DNA from: Ehretia macrophylla
Lineage: Eukaryota; Streptophyta; Magnoliopsida; Boraginales; Ehretiaceae
Reading direction: 5' to 3'
Assembly: GCA_037974665.1 (NCBI GenBank)
Contig: CM075771.1
Span: 2,789,994 to 2,853,993, forward strand
Length of the DNA: 64,000 nt
Part shown: in pieces, positions 1 through 9,290 of the stretch
Numbering within the stretch: position 1 is the first letter of the stretch
Layout: the number at the start of each line of letters is the position of its first letter
Translations under genes and position numbers: made by a program
The notes under the pieces: generated by a model
Database searches by the model: none
What the model was told of the DNA's origin: nothing
Seen by the model: the letters and a program-made list of their open reading frames with translations, nothing else

Positions 1-42
1 GTCATATTTCAATAAATTGTGCATCGTAATCTGTGCCTATAG

Positions 43-803
43 ATGGCTGGCCCTAGTACCCATACTACTAATAGGAGTGGTGAACCCCAAGAGACCGGAG
101 ATGCCTATCAAACTAATCCCAGTATAGCTATGTTTAATATGATGGCGAATGGCATGGATCGCGTGTCACGAGTGATGGAGCGTTAGGATGCACGTGAAGC
201 CAACAACAACAACAACAGGAACGATGGCAACCATGGGAGACATAGCAGAATGAGGGAGTTCCTTGACTTTCGCCCATCTAAATTCCACGGGGAAGCTGAT
301 GATGAGAAAGCTGAGGCTTGGCTGTCCGAGATCGAGAAGATTTTCAGGCCACTTGATTATACAAATGAAGAAAAGGTGGAGTTTGTTGTGTTTCTGTTGC
401 ACGGGGATGCTGAACATTGGTAGCACACTGTGGAGACACTTTGGGAAACTGATCAGACACCTCGCTTGTGGGGTAATTTCGTTAAGGCATTCAAGGAGAA
501 ATATGTATCTGCAGTTTCCAGGCAGAGGTGGATCGAGGAGTTCATGCACTTGACCCAGGGTAACATGACGGTGGCCCAGTACGAGGCTCGTTTTGACCGA
601 CTATCCCGTTATGCTTAATATATGGTTAGTACTCCAGAGGCGAAGATGTGAAAATTTACTACTGGATTGAGACCAGAGATTCAGGACCGGTTGGCTTCTT
701 ATGACTTCGATACCTATTCTGCTCTCTTTGCTGCTGCCTCTCGAGTTGAGAAGAGGAAACTAGATAGAGCCGGTTCGAGTCAGCCAAACAAGAAAGCAAC
801 ACA
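43..803 (+). pseudogene. gag: Ty3/gypsy gag remnant with four in-frame stops
   Basis: Gag of an LTR retrotransposon would form the virus-like particle. One frame starting at the ATG at 43 gives a recognisable plant gypsy Gag: an Asn-rich spacer, then the capsid-like part with FHGEADDEKAEAWLSEIEKI, then RPEIQDRLASYDFDTYSAL. In-frame stops lie at 184-186 (TAG), 421-423 (TAG), 616-618 (TAA) and 649-651 (TGA), so no functional Gag can be made. The C-terminal zinc knuckle is missing: sequence passes at about 800 straight into the integrase region, so the end of gag, protease, reverse transcriptase and RNase H are deleted. The 5' LTR and primer-binding site are not in the window. Family assignment is from motif recognition. 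Confidence 0.85.
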
Positions 804-2135
804 GATTTCAAGTTTCACGATGATGGTGTTTAGAGGTTTAGGAATCGGATTTGTGTTCCTAATGAACCAGAGCTGAAAAAGAAGATTCTTGAAGAAGCCC
901 ATAATTCAAGATACACTATTCACCCCTGTGGAACAAAGATGTACCGGGATTTGAAGCAACACTATTGGTGGAATAACATGAAGAGAGAGATTGCGGAGTT
1001 TGTGGCACGGTGTTTGACTTGCCAGAGAGTCAAAGCAGAACATCAACGACCCGCAGGTTTACTTCAGCCGTTGGAGATTCCTCAATGGAAATGGGAACAT
1101 ATAACTATGGACTTTGTTATGGACCTGCCCAGGTCACAAAAGGGTCATGACGCCGTTTGGGTCATAGTGGATAGATTGACTAAGTCGGCACACTTTTTAC
1201 CGATGAACAAGGAGGATAGTCCAGAGAAATTGGGAGATTTGTATGTGGCGGAGATTGTAAAATTGCACGGGATGCCTGTGAGTATTGTATCGGATAGGGA
1301 TCCTCGTTTTACTTCCCGATTTTAGAAGAGATTGCAAGAAGCTTTGGGAACGAAGTTGAGTTTCAGCACGGCTTATCACCCTCAGACTGATGGACAATCA
1401 GAGAGAACTATTCAGATTCTAGAGGATATGCTGAGAGCGTGTGTTTTAGACTTCGGGAAAGGTTGGGAGAAATATCTATCTTTAGTGGAGTTCACCTATA
1501 ATAATAGTTATCAAGCCACTATCGGGATGGCCCCATTTGAGGCGTTGTATGGACGTAAGTGTCGATCCCCAATTTACTGGGATGAAGTAGGTGAGACGAA
1601 GACTTTTGACCCGACCCTTTTACCTGAACTTATGAAGACTGTTGATAATATCCACCTCATTCGGAAACGGATGCTTACCGCCCAGAGCAGGCAGAAGAGT
1701 TATGCAGACCGCCGAAGACGGAGCCTAGAGTTTGAGGTCGGCGACAAGGTGTTCTTGAAGATATCACCCCGGAGGGGACTAATTAAACATGGCAAGGGTG
1801 GAAAGCTGAGCCCGAGATTCGTAGGACCATTTGAGATAATTGAGAAGGTTGGCAAATTGGCATATCGCCTGGTACTACCCCAGAACCTCTCCAATATTCA
1901 CGGCGTCTTTCATTTTTCAATGTTGCTGAAGTATCGTCCTGATCCGACGCATATCTTGGAGCCTGAGCCGTTACAGCTTCGGGAGAACTTGTCTTATGAG
2001 GAGAAGCCCATTCGAATCCTAGACCAGCAAGTTCGGGAGTTGCGCAACAAAACTATACCGATGGTGAAAGTGCTGTGGGACCATCATGGAGTTGAAGAAG
2101 CAACGTGGGAAAGGCGAGACCAGATGGAGCAGTAA
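804..2135 (+). pseudogene. int: Ty3/gypsy integrase-chromodomain remnant
   Basis: Integrase part of a gypsy pol gene, in another frame than gag. In order: an HHCC zinc domain (His near 900-924, CLTCQ at about 1014-1028), a DDE core with Asp in MDFVMDLP, Asp in IVSDRDPRF and Glu in DGQSERTIQ, the [14 protein letters not shown] module, and a chromodomain-like end ([17 protein letters not shown]). In-frame stops are at 831-833 and 1323-1325. The frame ends at a TAA (2133-2135) one base before the neighbouring LTR, so the C terminus is cut by that element. Domain order fits chromoviruses (Tekay/Del-like); the clade name is inference. This is an inactive copy. Confidence 0.88.
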
Positions 2136-2730
2136 TTGTAACGACCCCAACCCGGCCCTTCTCAAGACTAGGTCAAAGTCTGCGTTTATCGTCATTATGA
2201 GTTCATAACTTTCTATTAAAACGAACAATAAATAAAGAATTACTTAATAACAAGCCTTTATATAATAATTTAAGTACAAAAAGGTGTTACAACATCTAAA
2301 ATCTGATAACTACCCGGCTATTATACAAACTGAGGTTTCAACACAGCTACCCTTCCTCCCGAAATTAATACAACAAACTCTAACTTTTACAACTTGGATC
2401 CAACTATGACAGCAAGAGGCTTCGAGCATGTAAACATTCAAAGTCTATTTCCATTTCAAGCTAAGCTGTACCTGCGCTGGGGGGAGAAAAAATGGTGAGC
2501 TCTGGGGAAGCTCAGTGAGGATAGAATAGAAGAGTTTTGAAAACATTTCTGGTCGGTCTCTTTTGTAAATCATGATGCAATTCACATATGGTAGTATAAC
2601 AAACTGTCTATATAAGATATAATAGCATATGATAACTAGTAGTAAATTATTATCACATTTGAGTCATATATAATAACAAAAATGACATTTAGGTAAACAA
2701 TAGTGGCATATATCCACAACAGATATCAGC

Positions 2731-2934
2731 CTACTCTCCGAGGGTGGTACCAAGCGAGAGTAGGACACTACTCTCCGAGGGTGGTACCAAGTGAGAGTAG
2801 GAACAAGTCAAGTATTTCATGAGGTGGCCAGCCTTGATCTCAATTTCAACTTCTTATCTCTCCCAAGAGGATACTCCGGATTGTACCCGAAATCTACGAC
2901 CCAACTCTCCAAGGGTGGTACCAAGCGAGAGAGG
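2731..2934. repeat. Three related hairpin-forming repeats in the LTR
   Basis: Units at 2731-2764 and 2768-2801 are near-identical and each begins CTACTCTC and ends GAGAGTAG, so each can fold into a stem around a shared GGTGGTACC core. A weaker third unit lies at 2902-2934. Equivalent sequence occurs at about 6794-6997 in the other LTR copy. The minus-strand form (CTCGCTTGG core) recurs, diverged, in the other two LTRs near 10155-10190 and 42385-42410. Confidence 0.75.
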
Positions 2935-3550
2935 GAATAGGTCCACGATAGACACGGGAGCACCGGCAAGCCCTACGCCGCCCAGCGTTCGTGCAAGCTA
3001 TCGGGCCTGAGGTTGCAACCCCCAAGTACACACAAGCATGCACAAGTAGTCATAGAACACACAACAAATCATGTGGGGATCAACCAAAGTTGTTGTCCCG
3101 GGCAAGTAATAAATATTTTCTTGGCAATAGAATAACGGCTATAATAAAATAATTTTCAAGTGTAAATAGGGCATTATGTCGGCATGCAAATAACATGTAT
3201 AACATTTATGTAAATATTTGGGCAACATCTCTGCTTATCTTATGCTAAAACATTCAAATAAATCGAGCAGTATATATTATCTAAGTCAACTCTAATTCAA
3301 ATAAAGCATGATATTTATCTTAGGTTAAAATATTAAAATAACAAATCATGTTATAGACATATAATAATCATATAAACATATAAGATGCTGTTTTTAATAA
3401 AATCTCCTCACCTTAAAATGCTGAAAATTGGAGAAGATTTGGACTGGTTTTAAAACTTTCGGAACGTTAACTAACTGAATCGATATAATTTAGTAAAATC
3501 GGGTCAGAGAAAAGTGTTTGCTTGTTTGATTTCAAGGGGTTAAGTGACCC

Positions 3551-3560
3551 CTTTATATAG
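3551..3560 (-). promoter_or_regulatory. LTR TATA box
   Basis: Minus-strand CTATATAAAG lies just downstream of the G-box cluster, in the right orientation for a Pol II promoter of the minus-strand element. The same sequence sits at 7614-7623 in the second LTR copy. Confidence 0.65.
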
Positions 3561-3584
3561 TTTTTCCAAACCAATGCATTCGGA

Positions 3585-3711
3585 ACACGTGTCCCGCCAC
3601 GTGTCTCATATGCGTGACACGTCCACGCATGTGTGACACGTGTCCCTCCACGTGTCTCACATGCGTGGCACGTCCACGCATGTGTGACACCTGTCCTTGG
3701 ACACGTGTCAC
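3585..3711 (-). promoter_or_regulatory. Tandem G-box (CACGTG) array in LTR U3
   Basis: Two complete 51-bp units (3585-3635, 3636-3686) and a partial third carry repeated CACGTG and ACACGTG motifs, ending about 25 bp upstream of the TATA box on the minus strand. G-boxes are bound by plant bZIP and bHLH factors, so an inducible LTR promoter is a reasonable inference. The second LTR has the same array at 7648-7774 with a few substitutions. Confidence 0.65.
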
Positions 3712-3737
3712 TCCCCGAAAGTGACATCACTGTTCCA

Positions 3738-5557
3738 TTATTTCCCTGTTTCGTGCATAGGTGTCCTGATTTTCGTATTTTTGGGCCGGAATGCAATTTT
3801 GCCGAACTTCACCGTTAAGTAGTACAAGTTAAAAGAAACTCAATGGCGTATACCTGTTTTTCACGATGGAATCCCGATTTTCCTATAATTGGCCTCGAAG
3901 TGAAACCCCTTTTCCGGACCAAAAACCCCTAAATTCGGAAAAATAGCCGAAATAGCTCAAAAAGTTAAAGGAAATCACCCATACTCTTGTAAGCAGCTAA
4001 AAAGTTTTACTTGGTCACGCTATGAGGTTTTACATCCCTGTAATGACCCTAAGCTTTATGTTAATTAATGTTATAAGAACACCTATTAATTCGTGGTAGG
4101 TATAAACTATAGTTAGATTAACAGTTTCTAAGAAATCTTATGTTTATCAAAAGTCAAAGCTTTTAAATGATAATAGGCAATGGAAATACTCAATTATCGT
4201 AGCATCTCCTTGTCTTAATTTCATATGCTTTGTTAAATCCATAATTGTCACAAATAAAGGCACTCAACACTCCAGTATTATTTAATCTTTTATTCCTTAA
4301 TTTCAATCAAATCAATTAACTTTACAGATTACCATCCTCAAGCTAATACTTTTACTAGCAACCTGTTAAGTGTACTAATACTACTTCTCTCCAAGCCCAA
4401 CTCAGTATAACGCCTATGTAAGCGGATAGCAATATTTTGTTTAACCCCTGGCGTTAAAACTTCTAATCCATTTATGCCCATTAATATCCTTTACTTAATT
4501 TAAACCCATGTGTTAGCAACTTCAAAGTATATTCCTATAGTAAACAATTAATTAATTAACCCTGACCACCAAATTAACGGTCGGCTATGTTAATCCCTAG
4601 CTAACACCTTGCTCAACGTTTATATTTCTATTGCTTTACTCAACAAAACTGGTTATGATAGCTGCGTAAGTAAAATAAAGAAGACTAATAAATTAAGCTA
4701 AGTCCATCTTATCCCACATTTACTGATCGGATCTCCTACTTATTCAAGTGGGTGTTATATCATCACCCTAGTAGAAGTTGATTCCCCTATTTAGCCAGCA
4801 CTAATCAATTCTAATTCCCAAATTTTTACATTACTTGGTAGTAGGTCGATTTATAACTATACCGTTTTCTTGTAACAATTTAATTCTATAACCGAAGCTA
4901 CCCAAGATGATACTCACCCATCTTTACTCTAATACCCATTCTAATGTCTGCAAACATTCCTCAAGATAACTAGTATACTATACCATCTTATAGAAGACAA
5001 TTGAATTCCTAATGACATATTTTAAAAGAAAACTTTATCTTAATAAGTTTAACTAACATTCTAATTCCTTTTTGCTAAACTAAGTTAAACCCTCAATGAA
5101 ACTATTCAACGAAGTTACAGTAACACTTTATTTAATTTATATCAAACTACCATACTCCAAGGTCTATCTAAATTACTTATAAAATTTGAACGGTAAAACT
5201 AGGTATCATTCTCAAATTAGAATAGTTCAGCTTACCCCTTCCCTTCTTTTCCTCAAATAATATTTTAGTTTATTATCCTAACACTCCAAATAATTAAAGG
5301 TCGATTAATAGACTCCCAAAAGTTTAGTATTTCCAATTACTTCCAAGCACAAATTATCTTAATTTACTTGATAATTGAAAGGAATGCTTAGCTTGATATG
5401 TTAGTTACAACATTTCCTATTAATTTAAAATATCTCGAAGCATAAAACACTTATCTCTAAACACGAAAACACCGAGGACAAAAGTGAAGTAAGCCAAACA
5501 CATAAGGAACACTCATTTCATATATTATTATTCGGGATCCGAGTACGGGTCCTTACA
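3738..5557 (-). mobile_element. AT-rich non-coding region: distal U3, or nested solo LTR at 4039-5557
   Basis: No coding frame or RNA gene is recognised in this 1.8-kb AT-rich stretch. The segment 4039-5557 starts TGTAATGACCC and ends GGGTCCTTACA, a near-perfect 11-bp terminal inverted repeat with TG/CA ends, which is what a solo LTR would show. The right end also fits as the true start of one long 3' LTR (2137-5557), because a purine tract lies immediately outside it. The bases flanking 4039-5557 (atccc, tcctc) are not a clean duplication. Confidence 0.5.
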
Positions 5558-5570
5558 TCCTCCCCTCCTT
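5558..5570 (-). promoter_or_regulatory. Polypurine tract next to an LTR start
   Basis: Minus-strand AAGGAGGGGAGGA directly precedes TGTAAGGACCCG. The order matches the second-strand primer and 3' LTR start of plant gypsy elements. The preceding minus-strand bases at about 5571-5595 resemble the usual end of gypsy pol reading frames. Confidence 0.65.
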
Positions 5571-6185
5571 ACAAAAATTGCGTCCTTGCAATTTACTTAC
5601 CTATTTGCTAAGATACTCCTAGTTGAGTTCCACCAAATGAAACGATGAGACTTTTCAAACAAAAGCTCAGCATATATGTGTCCTTCTAATAACAAGCTTC
5701 CTCTACTTACCAAAACCTAGTAAGTAGTCTAGGATTGCTATTGCCTCAGGATCGATTTTATCTCTGGTACTCTCTGATGGTTCAAGCTTGTAATCTTATT
5801 TTCACTTTCGTAGTCCACACTTAAGTATCACCTCCATATCCATTATTTGAATATTTCCATCTATACTCTAGTTAAGCCATCGAAGTGCTCCTTACTTCAT
5901 GTGAACAATCATTTAAGAAATCAAGGAAGCTAACCTTTGTACGGTCGTGCCATGTTATCAAGCTCTTATTTATCTGGTACCTCAAGTTAACATATTCTGA
6001 TGAAAGTTGAAGTTCTTCACTAGGCTAATACCACAATCAACACACATTAGCTTCACAAGGCATATTTGATGGGTTTACACTTAAAAGATAAGCATATTAG
6101 GCACGTTTCATCATGCTAAACACACATTCCTAAAAGATAACTACCCACCGTCCGAAGATCCTATCCCGGCTTATGAGCTATCTAA
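5571..6185 (-). other. Residual interior of the minus-strand LTR element
   Basis: About 615 bp between the primer-binding site and the purine tract. No frame with gag, protease, reverse transcriptase or integrase motifs is seen on either strand. It would be leader plus 3' untranslated sequence if model (a) holds. Confidence 0.55.
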
Positions 6186-6197
6186 GCTCTGATACCA
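6186..6197 (-). promoter_or_regulatory. Primer-binding site for initiator tRNA-Met
   Basis: Minus-strand TGGTATCAGAGC is the standard plant retrotransposon primer-binding site, complementary to the 3' end of initiator tRNA-Met. Two bases separate it from the LTR end. It fixes the element's orientation as minus and makes 6200-7800 the 5' LTR. Confidence 0.92.
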
Positions 6198-6199
6198 AC

Positions 6200-7800
6200 T
6201 GTAACGACCCCAACCCGGCCCTTCTCAAGACTAGGTCAAAGTCTGCGTTTATCGTCATTATGAGTTCATAACTTTCTATTAAAACGAACAATAAATAAAG
6301 AATTACTTAATAACAAGCCATTATATAATAATTTAAGTACAAAAGGGTGTTACAACATCTAAAATCTGATAACTACCCGGCTATTATACAAACTGAGGTT
6401 TCAACACAGCTACCCTTCCTCCCGAAATTAATACAACAAACTCTAACTTTTACAACTTGGATCCAACTATGACAGCAAGAGGCTTCGAGCATGTAAACAT
6501 TCAAAGTCTATTTCCATTTCAAGCTAAGCTGTACCTGTGCTGGGGGGAGAAAAAATGGTGAGCTCTGGGGAAGCTCAGTGAGGATAGAATAGAAGAGTTT
6601 TGAAAACATTTCTGGTCGGTCTCTTTTGTAAATCATGATGCAATTCACATATGGTAGTATAACAAAATGTCTATATAAGATATAATAGCATATGATAACT
6701 AGTAGTAAATTATTATCACATTTGAGTCATATATAATAACAAAAATGACATTTAGGTAAACAATAGTGGCATATATCCACAACAGATATCAGCCTACTCT
6801 CCGAGGGTGGTACCAAGCGAGACTAGGACACTATTCTCCGAGGGTGGTACCAAGTGAGAGTAGGAACAAGTCAAGTATTTCATGAGGTGGCTAGCCTTGA
6901 TCTCAATTTCAACTTCTTATCTCTCCCAAGAGGATACTCCGGATTGTACCCGAAATCTATGACCCAACTCTCCAAGGGTGGTACCAAGCGAGAGAGGGAA
7001 TAGGTCCACGATACACACGGGAGCACCGGCAAGCCCTACGCCGCCCAGCGTTCGTGCAAACTATCGGGCCTGAGGTTGTAACCCCCAAGTACACACAAGC
7101 ATGCACAAGTAGTCATAGAACACACAACAAATCATGTGGGGATCAACTAAAGTGGTTGTCCCGGGCAAGTAATAAATATTTTCTTGGCAATAGAATAACG
7201 ACTACAATAAAATAATTTTCAAGTGTAAATAGGGCATTATGTTGGCATGCAAATAACATGTATAACATTTATGTAAATATTTGGGCAACATCTCTGCTTA
7301 TCTTATGCTAAAACAATCAAATAAATCGAGCAGTATATATTATCTAAGTCAACTCTAATTCAAATAAAGCATGATATTTATCTTAGGTTAAAATATTAAA
7401 ATAACAAATCATGTTATAGACATATAATAATCATATAAACATATAAGATGCTGTTTTTAATAAAATCTCCTCACCTTAAAATGCTGAAAATTGGAGAAGA
7501 TTTGGACTGGTTTTAAAACTTTCGGAACGTTAACTAACTGAATCGATATAATTTAGTAAAATCGGGTCAGAGAAAAGTGTTTGCTTGTTTGATTTCAAGG
7601 GGTTAAGTGACCCCTTTATATAGTTTTTCCAAACCAATGCATGCGGAACACGTGTCCCGCCACGTGTCTCACATGCGTGGCACGTCCACGCATGTGTGAC
7701 ATGTGTCCCTCCACGTGTCTCACATACGTGGCACGTCCACGCATGTGTGACACGTGTCCTTGGACACGTGTCACTCCCCGAGAGTGACATCAACGTTCCA
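6200..7800 (-). repeat. LTR direct repeat, right copy (5' LTR, outer part possibly truncated)
   Basis: Collinear with 2137-3737 at an offset of 4063. Homology stops at 7800, where the left copy continues into more LTR-like sequence and this copy meets unrelated DNA. That means either a natural LTR edge or a truncation of the 5' LTR. G-box repeats and TATA box are retained. Confidence 0.93.
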
Positions 7801-7804
7801 TTAT

Positions 7805-8023
7805 CTTTATTCCTTATTCTTTTTTCGTGTCTCGTAGTTCGTGCCCTTGACCTAGGAAAGCGCGCCCTCACGCTAAATAAGAAAACATCTTACACGAAGC
7901 ACTAGGTCATTAATTAATCCTACAAAATCCACTAACTATTATTAAATTACTAATTCAACCCACTAGAAGACAAAATCTCACAAAAAGCTAGACATTCCTT
8001 ATTCTTTATTCCTTATTCTTTTT
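7805..8023. repeat. Short direct repeats flanking an AT-rich block of about 180 bp
   Basis: A CT/AT sequence of about 20 bp at 7805-7824 recurs at 8004-8023. The block between has no coding potential. The pair may be an insertion footprint or replication slippage beside the truncated LTR. Confidence 0.55.
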
Positions 8024-8921
8024 GCACTTTCAAGACACAATTAAATAATGATCAAAAGTTGACAAAATTCAGCATTTTTATTAGCCTTGGCCGACCACTA
8101 AGTGGTGTTTTTGCATGCTTACTCAATTCAAATTGATTCTAGACAACTTATGACAATCCTATGACACAAATGCATAAAAAAATTGCTCAAAACCTCCTCA
8201 AATCTCCACCATACTCGACCAACTCTTCTTTGCCCATACTAGGAATTTTAAATATGCTCTTGAAGACACAAAAATCAGGAATTTTAGAAGCCCAAGGCCG
8301 ACCACTTGCATGAAGAAGTGCAAAAGCTTCACTCTTTGTCATTTCTCTCATTTTTCCTCACACTTTTCTCTCTCCCTCTCATTCTTCTCTCTCTCTCTCT
8401 CGGCCTTGGCTGAATCTCTTCACCTCTTAGCTCATCTTCATCGTCATATGGTTAATCAAGACAAGCCACAAGCAAAGGAACTCAACCAAGCTAGTTAGGT
8501 TGCAAGAAAACTCACATGCAAGCTTTTGACTCACCATTTTCGGCCTAGGTAAGTTTCTTGGCTTCCATTTCTTTTCTTCTTGTTCTAACCACTTGCATGT
8601 ACTAAGAGCTCGGTCACTAAGCTAGGAAAAATAGAGAAAATCAAGTTGGAATCTCGGCTAAGCAAGGAAGAAGAAGAAATTTGTGCTTCAACAAGTTTTG
8701 TGCATCTTCTTGTTGATTTGCTAAGGTGAGGGCTAAAACCTTTTGAAAATCCTTCAAAAATCCACATGCATGCTCTTAAATGTATGTCTTTGCTTCTTCA
8801 TTTGAGATATATGTGTGTTCATAAGCTTCTTCAACCATGCATGGCAAGGTTTTGGCTTGAAAATGATGATAGGTGAAATCCGATTGTGTGACAGCCCTCT
8901 GACTAGTTGTTTCGAGGTGAG

Positions 8922-9290
8922 TTTGGCTAGGTAAATGATTTTGAAAATGCATGAAAATTGGTAGGTTTACCAGTTTTGAATATTTTTCGCAGAAATAGGC
9001 CAAAGCTAATTTCGACTCTAAGGTCCTCAAAATAGCAAATCATTAAAATGTGTCCAAATCTGGAAATCTGGAAAAATGAAGCAGGTTTTGGCAGATTCAC
9101 TGACCTTGTAGAACGAACCAGATTGACTTAGTAAATGATGTCCAACATGCATGAAATTTTGTTTTCCGCTAGATTTTTCGGTTCTGGACAGTTTTTTCAG
9201 AAATGGACTAAGGCTAAATCTGAACCTAAAGACCTCAAAAACGACAATTACTGAAAAGTGTGTAAATCTGGACAGTTTTGTGCAATCCCA
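8922..9290. repeat. Imperfect tandem repeat of about 200 bp inside the plus-strand LTR
   Basis: The segment near 8930-9075 and the segment near 9125-9290 share, in the same order, GTAAATGAT, ATGCATGAAA, a CAGAAAT(A/G)G stretch, a TCCTCAAAA/ACCTCAAAA stretch and AATCTGGA. Divergence is high, so the duplication is old. Confidence 0.6.

Larger units (their letters stand above)
2137..3737 (-). repeat. LTR direct repeat, left copy (R-U5 and proximal U3)
   Basis: It starts on the plus strand with TGTAACGACCCC, the reverse complement of an LTR end, and is collinear without net indels with 6200-7800. It holds a TATA box, the G-box repeats and three hairpin-forming repeats. In model (a) this LTR continues to 5557, where a purine tract adjoins TGTAAGGACCCG (minus strand). 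Its outer edge lies one base past the integrase remnant's terminal stop. Confidence 0.93.
2137..7800 (-). mobile_element. Non-coding minus-strand LTR retrotransposon (LARD-like or internally deleted)
   Basis: Two direct-repeat LTR segments of exactly 1601 bp (2137-3737, 6200-7800) flank an interior with no gag or pol. Read on the minus strand, LTR sequence ends in TTACA, followed by a 2-nt spacer and a primer-binding site, as expected for a 5' LTR at 6200-7800. Two models fit. (a) The LTR is 2137-5557 (3.4 kb), the 5' copy is truncated at 7800 and the interior is only 5558-6199. (b) The LTR is shorter and a solo LTR (4039-5557) is nested at its U3 edge. The flanking bases 2132-2136 (gtaat) and 7801-7805 (ttatc) do not match, so no target-site duplication is seen. 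The LTR segments differ at about 26 sites by eye (about 1.6 %), which suggests a fairly recent insertion. Mobilisation would need proteins from another element. Confidence 0.85.

Noticed and set aside
3467..3796. Minus-strand frame of 109 codons, with a 113-codon twin at 7530-7871
   Set aside because: Both lie across the G-box repeats and TATA region of the LTR; the repetitive translation reflects the DNA repeat.
2132..7805. Target-site duplication for the minus-strand LTR element
   Set aside because: Flanks gtaat and ttatc do not match, so no duplication was claimed.
8340..8405. CT-rich tract as a simple microsatellite or gene promoter
   Set aside because: It sits in the leader-like part of an LTR and is followed by no supported gene; the 62-codon frame at 8310-8498 has no recognisable domain.
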